Positions 12,501 to 21,434 of a stretch of DNA of 25,260 nucleotides are shown piece after piece. The first letter of the stretch is position 1. Each line of letters opens with the position of its first letter. The stretch is from contig JALMLS010000006.1 in NCBI GenBank assembly GCA_038496445.1, positions 1 through 25,260 on the forward strand. Direction: 5' to 3'. A program made the translations under genes and the position numbers. The DNA comes from Trichosphaerium sp. ATCC 40318. Its lineage: Eukaryota > Discosea > Flabellinia > Trichosidae. A model generated the notes under the pieces. That model searched no databases. It was not told the DNA's origin and saw nothing but the letters and a program-made list of their open reading frames with translations.

Positions 12501-13316
12501 GTAAAATAATATTAACGACTTCTTTTAGGACCTTTCTAATGGTGGTACTGAACTGTCAGGGCATGCAACTAAAGTTAATGTAATATTACGCGTTGCAAAT
12601 GACTATATGTGGACAGCTGATTCCAGTGGTAATATTGTAATGTGGAGCTTGGTACGATAATTTTTTTGGAAGCTTTTTTTTGGTTTGAAAAAGAGATTAA
12701 CGTTTTCTTTTAGGATGGCAGTAAACTGCATCAAACTTCCATTTGTCAGGAATCTATAACCTGTATGTGCTTCGTAGAGGTAGGTGCAGGATCTCAGTTT
12801 GTTTGGGTGGGAACAGAGCAAGGTAACATTCACGTTGTCAGCCTTGAAACTGCCCAGAGTACTGGTACTTGGAATGCGCACGCTTCGCCTGTACACTCTA
12901 TTATTTGTGTAAATAATGGACAAGAAGTGTGGAGTAGTGGGGACACAAAGGTAGCCGCATGGCCTACTAACGTACGAGCTTGTCCTTAGTAGACTCTTTT
13001 CTGATCTTTTTTTAGTGGCAGGGTGGCGAACAACCGACTTTTATACCTTGTAGCTCACCTGCTACTTGTTTAATTAGTATAGAAGACCGTGACCACGTAT
13101 GGGTCGCTCTAGGTAACAGCGTGATACAGATTATGAATAAAAAGGTGCGAACTACAACCAAAAACTATTGTAATGGTGGTTAACCTCTTGCTTTAGACAA
13201 AAAAAGTGGACTCCACGTGGAGTGGGTTTAATGGCCGCGTAAGAACGTTTGCTCTTGGCGGTGGCTGTGTATACAGTGGTAGTGGTAATTCAGTTTATTG
13301 TTGGCGCTACAAGTAG
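3525..13316 (+). CDS. giant WW-UBL-ankyrin-LRR-Roc-COR-kinase-WD40 protein (Roco family, LRRK-like)
   Basis: Predicted Roco GTPase/kinase. ATG at 3525, TAG at 13314; 31 exons, with 30 GT-AG introns of 33-99 nt. Spliced length is 8,307 nt (2,768 residues), an exact multiple of three. Domains by approximate residue: WW1 4-37, WW2 117-150, WW3 157-190, WW4 319-348 (each with W, YY/YF-N and a second W); coiled coil 355-430; ubiquitin-like fold 484-565; Lys/Pro-rich tract 565-1150; ankyrin repeats 1152-1450; short LRR 1455-1515; Roc with P-loop GQENVGKSHL (1539) and DFGGQ (1597); COR about 1720-1960; kinase with GEGAFSTV (2061), VAVK, HRDLRSPN (2177), DFGLA (2202) and APE, ending near CWAKDPSKRP; Pro-rich linker 2390-2490; WD40 repeats 2500-2768. 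Catalytic and GTP-binding residues are present, so both enzymes should be active. WW, ANK and WD40 parts suggest scaffolding. No known member with four N-terminal WW domains comes to my mind. Confidence 0.93.
6523..6780 (+). repeat. 69-bp in-frame tandem repeat inside the Roco Lys/Pro-rich tract
   Basis: A 23-codon unit (start IQPPSIKFGVAPPKFAPKK) is repeated at 6586-6654 and 6655-6723, with a third partial copy from 6724 and a diverged one at about 6523-6585. The two full copies differ at only a few bases, which points to recent duplication. An older, looser repeat (GGPPKGFRPKG) lies at about 6226-6357. Confidence 0.9.
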
Positions 13317-13344
13317 CCGCACAAATATAAAAACCACTCACTGT

Positions 13345-13350
13345 AATAAA
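13345..13350 (+). terminator. AATAAA poly(A) signal of the Roco gene
   Basis: AATAAA lies 29 bases after the TAG stop. The rest of 13317-13514 shows no coding feature I can support. Confidence 0.5.
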
Positions 13351-13514
13351 AATGTACATTACGTAAGCCGCTTGTAATTGTTCTGGAAGTACGCCTTATG
13401 ACGCTCGGGGGTATGATCAGCCGAGTGTGAACTGAAAGCTTCTTCTAGCGAAAACAGTTTGTTACGACATTACGTTATTCCAACAATCCAAATAACTCAA
13501 GGCCTTGTACGCTC

Positions 13515-14169
13515 ATGTTCAATAAACGAACAGGTTGGTTTGGGTAACATTTTCGAAGATACCGACAAAGTCAAACGATTTCTCACTAAACCGTATAATT
13601 TTCTATTTACGTATTAGACAAGCGTAAGCAGTACTACAAGGGCGTTTCATATCATAAATTATACAAATGGAACGACTTCAAAGCTCGTCTCAGGTAAAAA
13701 CAAAAAAATACGCTACAGCGAAACTTTATCGGCGTTACGGCCACAAAATGGTTTTTATCGCTTTTTCCAACGCCAATTACGAAGTAAAAGATAAAACGTA
13801 GTTGTTTTCGAAAGAGTTATTACGAAATTACGAGTTTTTCGTACTGAATAGTATTTTAAAGGGCCCAGGTGGTGCGCAATCACGCATAGAAATAGCACAA
13901 GAAGAAAGTAATGACGGAGAACAAAAAATACAGAATACTCAAAACGCAACGAACCCAGCAGTTAGACCGCGCCATCAGTGCGCGCCCAAGAAATTTTTTT
14001 GCTATTACCATCCCAGTGCGTCTTGATGCTGACTTTGTCTTTTTTTAGGTCAATAAAGTCTCGTAGTACACCTATAGCAAGGAATATACTCACAAAATTA
14101 CCACACTCTTCTCGACATATGTTTATGAGTAGAGTTTTCCTCATAGATGGTGAAACACTTCTTGTGTAA
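13515..14169 (+). CDS. small basic protein of unknown function, exon structure uncertain
   Basis: I do not recognise it. The 3' half is convincing: a Gln/Asn/Glu-rich stretch from about 13850, then a GTGCGC donor at about 13979 joining an acceptor near 14049 to an exon ending RVFLIDGETLLV and TAA at 14167-14169. The 5' half has two readings. One starts at ATG 13515 (MFNKRT), splices at 13528 to an exon with KQYYKGVSYHKLYKWNDFKA, then needs a long intron of 110-155 nt. The other starts at ATG 13667 and is a self-contained 44-codon frame ending TAG at 13801. Either way the product is about 110-150 residues, basic and without membrane segments. A cDNA would be needed to choose. Confidence 0.35.
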
Positions 14170-14450
14170 CGTCATCGCTTTGTATAGAAAAAAAAAGAAA
14201 GCGGTACGCTTTGTGGCATCATCACCCTTTTCACTAAAAAATCGAAAATGGATATGACTTTTTTACTTACTTTTTTACGTTTAGGTAAACTGGTACCATT
14301 GAAATACTTGCTTTTTTAAGGGTGAATTACAAAAAAACGACTTTCCGGAATATTCGTCGTACTATCGCATTGACCTTTTTTTGTTTGTTATCCGTACTGT
14401 AATATAATATATAATAGAACGTAGTGTTAAAAAAACGCTTCTGGACCAAG
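14170..14450. other. intergenic, AT-rich, no gene seen
   Basis: This lies between the convergent 3' ends of the small basic gene and the aminotransferase gene. It contains T- and A-runs and no open frame worth calling. Confidence 0.6.
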
Positions 14451-14456
14451 TTTATT
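14451..14456 (-). terminator. AATAAA poly(A) signal (minus) of the aminotransferase gene
   Basis: TTTATT on plus is AATAAA on minus, about 77 bases past the stop codon. It is followed by A/T runs. Confidence 0.4.
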
Positions 14457-14532
14457 TTTTTTCAATCTGAAAAATATTTGTCGAGCAACTTTCTGAGTTT
14501 TTTCTGATTTCAATGTGTCAAAATTGGAGTGT

Positions 14533-16594
14533 CTAACATTTCATTGCATTTGCGAAGGCTTCGATACCAGCTCCTTTTTTAAACTCGTAGTTACATTCTG
14601 CGAGTGCTGTTTCAATTGCTTCAACTGTTTTGGTCCTTAAAAACAAGTTAGTCTTGTAAACGATGGTAACGACATACAAATGACCAAGTGCTGGTCTTGT
14701 TGCTGATATTGACATGTGACCAACTCTGAAGTATTCTGCTTTTATGTCTTTGTGTAGTCCTCCTGCAAGAATGACGCCCTGGGCTTTAATTTTTGGTAGA
14801 AGAGAACCAGCTAGAGATATGTTTAGTCGTAACACAATAATAGTAACTCTTCTACACTTTCCATACCATTTATGCCTTCAGGGAAGCGTACACAAGAAAG
14901 CGTATTTGCTTCCAAGGACGATTCGACTGGTACTGTACCTAATCCGAGAGCTTTTACAGCTACATAACAATATTAGGACGAGTAAAAATAATTACATCCT
15001 TTCTAAGGCGTGTTGTGGTATACCTGATTTGAAAGCTGCAGCTGCCTACGCTCGGTAAATAAGAGAATGACAATTATGTTACATACCTTCTTGTGTTTGC
15101 TCCAGTTTGCTTCCATACCACCTTGACAATAGGATTAATAATTCAATAGTCTACTAATGGAGTTTGTTGATAATTGTACACATACCATCGGCGAGCATTT
15201 GGGTCAATGACACATGCAACGCAGTGATGAGATTAACTGGTGGTGTAGCAAAATATGATGGTTTCAGTGACTCGTATGCTTTCATTATTGGAAGCCAGTT
15301 TTGCCAGTCAGCATAGTAATTAGGAACCTATTTTAGAAAACAAAATTACAACCAACAAAAAAAAATGAAAAAAATGCAAAAGGTACCTTTTTTACTCTTG
15401 CTCCGTGTGTAGCCTGTTGATAATATTAAAACGCTAAAAAGACGTTGGTTTATATGAAAGACGTACTATGGCACGTTCTGATGCCATTGAAACAGATAGA
15501 CCTTCGATTTAAGGTTAAAATACGTTACGAAAGTTTTATGAAGAAAACTTACCTGGTGGAACGCCAAGAGCTTTCTGGCTTGCAGTCATTACGTAATCGA
15601 TACCCCATTCATCCATTCGCAACTCTTCTCCAGCTAATTAAATTTTAGAATTTCATGTATCTTAATGTATGATTACCTGATGCACAGACGCCATCAACTA
15701 TAATTAATGTATCTGGTGATACTTCTTTTACAACTGCAGCAACGGATTTCACATCTAAACTTTGTTAAGCTGTGATTCACGTGTAAAGGTTTACCCGCTA
15801 GTACTCCAGTACTGGTATCAACATGGGTTATCGTAACGCCACGATACTTCTTACTCGATAGAGCTTTCTATTTACAGTGTTAGGTTGTTTTTACCTAATG
15901 ATCACTTGAACAATTAAAACAACTCGTACCTTTATATCTTCCATTGATGGAAAAGTTCCAGCAGGTCCTTGGACTATATCTGCATTTACATTGTATGATT
16001 TGAACCTAACGATATACTTTGTTGGCACAAAACAACAAACGTGATTATACGTTCACGCACGTGTTCAAAAATCGGTCACCGAACTATTTTGTAACTGTCA
16101 GTACAACAAAAAAACCGCTTTAAAAAAGGTCACGTACGTATCCTGAGCTAATGATAAGAGCGTCGCTGTCCTTTTTGGAAAGAAAAAGTTACAAACACTT
16201 TTTGGTAAAATAGCTAAATACATACTTGTTCAAACAAGTTAACTACAGTTGCATCCCATCCTAAGGTGCCTATTCGTTTATTAGCCGATGTTTACTGAGT
16301 TTTTAATGTACCTGAGGCTGAAATTACAAACGGTTGCCCTTTTTTACAGCAAAATACCTTTCTATACATCATAAGCTACAGTCAGCGTAAACTACCAGTA
16401 CCTTAGGTTTATTAACACTTCAGAGAAGATTTTAATGAATACAGGCGATACGTGGCTCTCTGGGCGCCTTCCTAGGCGACTTGTCATTTGTTTTTTAGTG
16501 AAAATGACATAAACGTACCTAGCGCTTCGAGAACTTGTGGATCGACCTCGATTGGTCCTGGTATCATTAAAATAGGGCTTGAAGATGCGCTCAT
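14533..16594 (-). CDS. alanine-glyoxylate / serine-pyruvate aminotransferase
   Basis: PLP-dependent class V aminotransferase of the AGXT family, which transfers an amino group from alanine or serine to glyoxylate or pyruvate. ATG at 16594; 18 small exons on minus join in phase to about 405 residues, against a usual 380-400. Visible family features in order: N-terminal [80 protein letters not shown] with the PLP-ring Asp; [12 protein letters not shown] with the Schiff-base Lys at about residue 200; and the C-terminal [20 protein letters not shown]. The protein ends ...NAMKC, so there is no PTS1 peroxisomal tripeptide, and the N-terminus shows no clear mitochondrial presequence; a cytosolic site is inferred. 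Two introns (near 15440 and 15350) read as separate short exons [11 protein letters not shown] and ATHGARVKK. All key residues look intact. Confidence 0.95.
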
Positions 16595-16833
16595 GATTGT
16601 TTAGAATGGATGAAAAGTCAAAAGATAGTTCAAAAGAATAAAACACTTCGAAATCACAAACATTTTAATGACTTATTCTCTGTCAAGTTAAGGCATATTT
16701 CTCGTACGCAATAAGTCGGAAACTGTCAAAAGACTATATTTTAGAGTAGCTCAGAAGGTTACTAACAATTTTTTTGCTGTGGTCAGCGCGTCATGCAACG
16801 AAAAAGTTGTTTTAAAAATTTAGGTAAATAAAG

Positions 16834-16839
16834 TTTATT
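16834..16839 (-). terminator. AATAAA poly(A) signal (minus) of the capping protein gene
   Basis: TTTATT on plus is AATAAA on minus, only 6 bases beyond the stop codon, which implies a very short 3' UTR. Confidence 0.5.
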
Positions 16840-16845
16840 AAGTGT

Positions 16846-18103
16846 TTAGTATGAGTCATCGTCATCAGTTTCGTAAGATTCACTGTCACTATCATCATCA
16901 TCTTGATCACCTGTTGATAACATCATACCGCGTCCAGGTAAATTCTCCATGCCAGCATATAAGTTCCTCATGTCTCCAATGATAGCTATTGTCTTTCCAA
17001 AATAAATTGTTTGTAATTGTTGCCGTAATTTTTCTTCCATATCCTCAATAAGACGGCCATAAACTCCAATATCAACTTTAGATACAGGACATGTTTTTGC
17101 GCTCTTGTCAAGTGAGTAACAAGGCTACTTCAAAATTCTGCTCACCTGTCTAGTTAGTCCTCCTGCGAGAGATATGTCACCACTTATTTCTGTTTTGGTA
17201 GCCAACTCTACCTAAATCATTTGTTGTTAGTACATGTACTGATCGTCTACAACTAAAAGTACCATAACAGTTGTTGTTAGTTTCATTGTGACGTTGTCAC
17301 CTTCATGAATGGCTTCAACAACATGCATTGATTGCCAACGTCCTCTCATAGGCCTCTCTAGATACTAATTAATCACGTGGGGTAAACAAACAAGTGATAA
17401 TTTACCTCTTTTTGTTACATTCTGTTGTTTTACGAATGTAACACAGAAAGCGTAATCGTTTCCTTCTGTGAGCCAGCAATACGCGGAAGACACACCTCCT
17501 TCGTAGTATAACTTTAAATAACTCAGCGCGTATGTCATTCATGCGTACAAAATACAAAAGCGCGAAGACGTACCTCTCTGTAGATGTCAAACGCCTCGTT
17601 TAATTCTTGTTCCAACTTTCGCATTTTATCACATGGTTTGAATCCATCAGCTAGGCAAAAAAGCAAAGCGTTAGTACTTTTTCCACGTGACACTAGTTCA
17701 CCTCACGTACAAAGGGGAGGAAAATAACTATTTGACCACGGTGAGCGATATGAGTCCTAGTGTAGAGTATTTAGACAACTACCACGTGTTTGGATGTACC
17801 CCATCTCTGTTATAGTCGCACAGAATATAATCTCTAAATTTAAAGTCAGAGGTCCGCGACTTTGTTGAAGACCTCATACCGTTGAGCGCTGCTATCAAAA
17901 GCGATCAGTAGGGGTATTTCCACTTGCTCTAATAACTCTTCGCATAAATCAGGACACAAGTCTAACACACCTTCTAGGTGGCGCTACGGCATTATTAGGT
18001 AGGACAGGTTGTACGTGGGTTGTACCTTGATGTGTTGAGGAGGCATACGCCTGAGAAGGTTTAACGCTGCAGTTAGGTTGGCATCGAACTCGGCGTCTTG
18101 CAT
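16846..18103 (-). CDS. F-actin capping protein beta subunit
   Basis: Beta subunit of the capping protein heterodimer, which binds the barbed ends of actin filaments together with the alpha subunit. ATG at 18103, TAA at 16846; nine exons on minus join in phase to about 279 residues, the usual family length. Family landmarks in order: [110 protein letters not shown] and IYFGKTIAIIGDMRN. Intron 1 is 42 nt (17984-18025). The C-terminal tail after about residue 240 departs from the family: it is strongly acidic, with DDDDSDSESYETDDDDSY at the end. That is the region of the actin-binding tentacle in known structures, so the acidic end may weaken or regulate capping (inference). Confidence 0.95.
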
Positions 18104-18461
18104 GTTGCAGTACTGTTTCACTGGCTAGCTGGCCGACTACTAAATCACATGGTCCATAGAAGTCGTTGCAGTAAGCACGTGCAGGTACCGACAGTACATC
18201 AACTCTGCCCAAGGAAACGTCAGTCTACCACAGCTTCTGTTTGGAGGAGGTGTAGTTCCAGCTATTTGGTTTACAACAGCTTTGTTGTACCATTTGTCCA
18301 ATTAGCCATATGTATGCGCATGCTCGTACGCTAAATACACTAAACGTATGTTAGCGTAATGCGTAGACCAAAAAGGTACAAACTGGGTTGCGATTGGATG
18401 ATGTCATAGTTGATACGCTTTGACCATACGTTTACGTATTTGGTACGCGTACATCTGCACA
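18104..18461. promoter_or_regulatory. bidirectional promoter region between capping protein and E-Syt-like genes
   Basis: 358 bases separate two divergent start codons, so both promoters must lie here. I see no TATA box I would trust. Short open frames present are not supported by splice structure or similarity. Confidence 0.45.
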
Positions 18462-20906
18462 ATGGACGAAGAAACGAAGTCTAAAAAGTCCAGTAAAAAG
18501 GATAAGGCTGAAAAGCACGAAAAGCGTAAATCGCGATCTGTGCTCTCGCTCTTGCGCTCCCACTCTAAAAAGGACCTTAAATCGGAGTCAGCAAAGAGTC
18601 CAAGATCCAGAGCTACTGGAGATGATGATGAAGTGCAAGAAAAGCAACGAAGGGATAGTAGTTCGTCTAGAGAGTCCAGCGAGGAACGTTCAGGCCGTAA
18701 AAAGTCCAAAAAAACTAAATCCCCTCGAACACGCTCTTCAGACATCAATTTAGACTTAAACTTGAAGGAATCGAGCAAGAAAACCAAAAGATCGCACTCA
18801 AGATCGCACTCAACAAATGACGAAGGTTTACAATCTCCGAAAGAACCTACGGCACAAGACATACCTCTGGTAATAGACGACGTACCAGAAGAACCACCTA
18901 AAACGCGTGTACCGAAAAAGAAAGAACGGAAAGCACCAGCGGCGCCTGCAACTGCGGCTATGAAAGCGCGTTCTACAGCGCGAACAGTTGTTAAAGTACT
19001 CGATAAGGTTGAAGGCGTTGGTCATTTACTCGTGGCATTGTTTTTCGCATATCTAATGGGTAACTGGGGCTTTCATTGGGTTTTCTTATTACTTCTATTC
19101 GTATACATGTTCGTAAAATAACCTTTTTTGTATTTTGTACTAACTCAGCAAAAAGGCATAATATGGAATTACGTGTACGCAGAAAGTTCTTTAGAGCAGA
19201 AAAACGTAAAATACAGAAAAAACAGCAAGCACTTGAAGGCGTACGAAAACTTCCTATTCTACAAACATCCATTTACACGTAATATAGCAGCGCCTTGATG
19301 CTGAGACAGTCGAATGGCTGAATTTCTTTGTTGCAAAAGCGTGGCCAGGTAACAGCCTACTTTTTTTTTTCACCTTTTCTCTTTATTTACGCGGCGTAGC
19401 GTTTTCTACCTTCTTGGCAAGAACTTTGAAGGAACAGCTCACTTCAACTTTTGAACGTGTACTAAAGGAACATCAACCGCCAGCAGTGGTACGTGTAGAA
19501 ATAATAATCAGTCTACAAAAAAAAAAAAGAAACGGCTAATGTATTTATTGCAGGAATCCTTTATTGTTTCTCGTGTTGAATTTGGTCCTACTCCACCTCA
19601 ACTAAAGCGTGTCATGCACCGCGACTGCTCCCGTTGGGATCCTGACCTATTCGTACGTAGCCCAAATGCAACGAGAATGTACTTACTGTATTTTCTAGCG
19701 AATGGATTTCGATGTTTTCTACGATTCTGAATTTTTGATGGAATTCAAGATTAAAGCGCTCAAAATGAACTTACCCCTAGTAATTTCTAACATTGAGTTG
19801 CAAGGAAGAGTACGAGAAAAAATGTAAAGCGTATTTTGTTAATTCATTTTTAGATGCGCCTCGATATGTGGTTTGTTGATGAGGCTTACTTGATACGTTA
19901 TGTAAAGGCTGCGTTTAAAACAATGCCAATGATTGGTATGTCAATCAAGCCACTCAAAGCTATTGATATTATGGACTTCCCATTCATCCAGGTAAAGAAT
20001 TCAGAACTATTCAGTTTTCTCGACTTCTTTTTGTGTGTACCCTCGTATATTAATTTATGTTTACCAGGAATGGCTCACTGATACTATTGAAATGGCTTTA
20101 CGTGGTATTATGGTTCTTCCACGCTATTTCGAACTCGACATTGATGGTATGTTGAGCAAGGCGAAGAGAGCAGCACAGCTCATAAAACAAGTACCTAATG
20201 AGGGGTAAGCAGTTTTTATTTCTGTGTTTGAACCGACATGTTTCCTAATACGTATGTTTCATTAGTCTCGCAAAAATGAAGGCTGAGGAAGAAGCAGAAA
20301 AACAAAGGTTCGTTTAAACGCAAAAAAAAAAAAACCCAAAAGGTGTCTTTGTTTTTATCTTTCTCACTTTGTTTCTAGGAAGAAAGCAAAGAGCAGATTC
20401 CAAATAGGTGAAACAGTAGAACCTGAACTTGTTCTTGGTATTGTCAAGATACGCATGAAGGAGGCTAAAGATCTCATTCCTACTGATAAGAGTTCGTCAT
20501 TTGCTACAACTTTTTTTTTCATTGGTTTTTGAACATATTGATTAATTTCGTTAAAATAGATGGTTTGAGTGATCCATATTTCTCTCTTACAAGAACGATT
20601 AAAGGAGGAAAAACTCAACAATGGAAATCTCAACAATACCCAAATACATTGCACGTTATCTTTGATGAAACAAGGGAAGTTCCTGCTGAGTTTATGATCA
20701 TGAAAGATAATCCTTCATGCATTATTAAACTCGTAGGTAAAGATTACGATGGAAGATTTGGTACTTCAGATTCTCTTGGTAAGGCTACAATAGATCTTAC
20801 AAAGGATATTGAGAGTGGTAAAGAGTTTGTTGATACCCGTGTCGTACCACTTGAAGGTGTTGCACATGGTGCTGTAGAGATGACAATCTCCTTCATTCGT
20901 TTCTAA
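18462..20906 (+). CDS. extended-synaptotagmin/tricalbin-like protein (TM hairpin, SMP, C2)
   Basis: Predicted ER-anchored membrane-contact-site protein that moves lipids. ATG at 18462, TAA at 20904-20906. With the first intron at 19109-19155 (GTTCGT donor, the least certain join), 11 exons give 622 residues. Domains: a Lys/Ser/Arg-rich N-terminus of about 185 residues; a hydrophobic hairpin at about 185-215 (VGHLLVALFFAYLM, then WGFHWVFLLLLFVYMF); a basic linker; an SMP domain from about residue 250 (ETVEWLNFFVAKAWP) to about 430, including the DMWFVDEAYLIRYVKAAFK and LPRYFELDIDG segments; a short Lys/Glu coiled stretch; and one C2 domain from about 485 with the Ca2+-loop motif DKNGLSDPYF and a later KDYDGRFGTSDSLG. 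E-Syts usually have several C2 domains; here there is one. The exons after the hairpin (19288 onward) total exactly 379 codons, which supports them strongly. Confidence 0.92.
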
Positions 20907-20962
20907 GCGATAACTCTATAATCTTTGCCCTTCAACGGGCTTTTTTTTTGTACCACAAACGT

Positions 20963-20968
20963 AATAAA
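20963..20968 (+). terminator. AATAAA poly(A) signal of the E-Syt-like gene
   Basis: AATAAA lies 57 bases after the stop and downstream of a T9 run. Confidence 0.5.
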
Positions 20969-20995
20969 GGTATCAAATTTGTAAACCGCACATAA

Positions 20996-21330
20996 ATGCT
21001 TAGTGGGAATAGTACAGAAGGTGTTGAGGTATTCAGGTTTTTACAATTCATAACAAGGTTTCCCCGTGAAATGATTAATCGTTTAATATTGTTGTTAAAT
21101 CACAGGCTATTTTGGAGCTCCAAGTTTCCACGTGAATTATATACAATACTAGTGAAGCAACTATAGCTAAAGAAGGCAAAGATAATAGCATGAAGAAAAA
21201 CTTTTTGAGCTTGGAGGAACACTTATTGTTTGGTTCGCAGATAGTACCACAGTTGTTGGTGTTCCTGTAAAGAGGTACGTACCTGGCCAGGATTCTCTTT
21301 ACTTGTTAAATAATAAACGTTGTAACTCTT
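20996..21330 (+). pseudogene. small ORF and relic-like coding pieces between E-Syt and LRR genes
   Basis: An ATG-started frame at 20996-21166 encodes 56 residues (MLSGNSTEGVEVFRFLQFIT...), with FPRE appearing twice. It is too short to call safely. Downstream, a piece reading AILELQVS...EATIAKEGKDNSMKK is followed in another frame by LFELGGTLIVWFADSTTVVG at about 21205-21270. The frame change has no good intron to explain it (the only candidate between earlier pieces is 21 nt). This looks like a fragment of a decayed gene of unknown family, though a real gene with an intron I misread cannot be excluded. Confidence 0.3.
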
Positions 21331-21382
21331 GTTTGAGGTTTAAAGTATGTTTATTAAGTTTATTCAAGTTACAAGCTTTATG

Positions 21383-21434
21383 TTCACCCGGGCCGCAAAG
21401 GCCGCAAGTTCACCTGGGCTGCAAGGGCCGCAGG
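21383..21434. repeat. GC-rich 26-bp imperfect tandem duplication
   Basis: Two adjacent 26-base copies (21383-21408 and 21409-21434, start TTCACCYGGGCYGCAARGGC) lie in an otherwise AT-leaning region and overlap the 3' end of the LRR gene on minus. The stop codon of that gene falls in the first copy. Confidence 0.8.

Noticed and set aside
14744-15058. Plus-strand ORF of 104 codons
   Set aside because: It is the shadow of aminotransferase exons on minus, which carry clear family motifs.
18098-18334. Plus-strand ORF in the capping protein/E-Syt interval
   Set aside because: It lacks a supported start and family match, and it overlaps exon 1 of the capping protein gene and its promoter.
19276-19287. 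A 12-nt intron in the E-Syt-like gene
   Set aside because: A 47-nt intron at 19241-19287 with a GTACG donor joins the other open frame in phase and is far more plausible.
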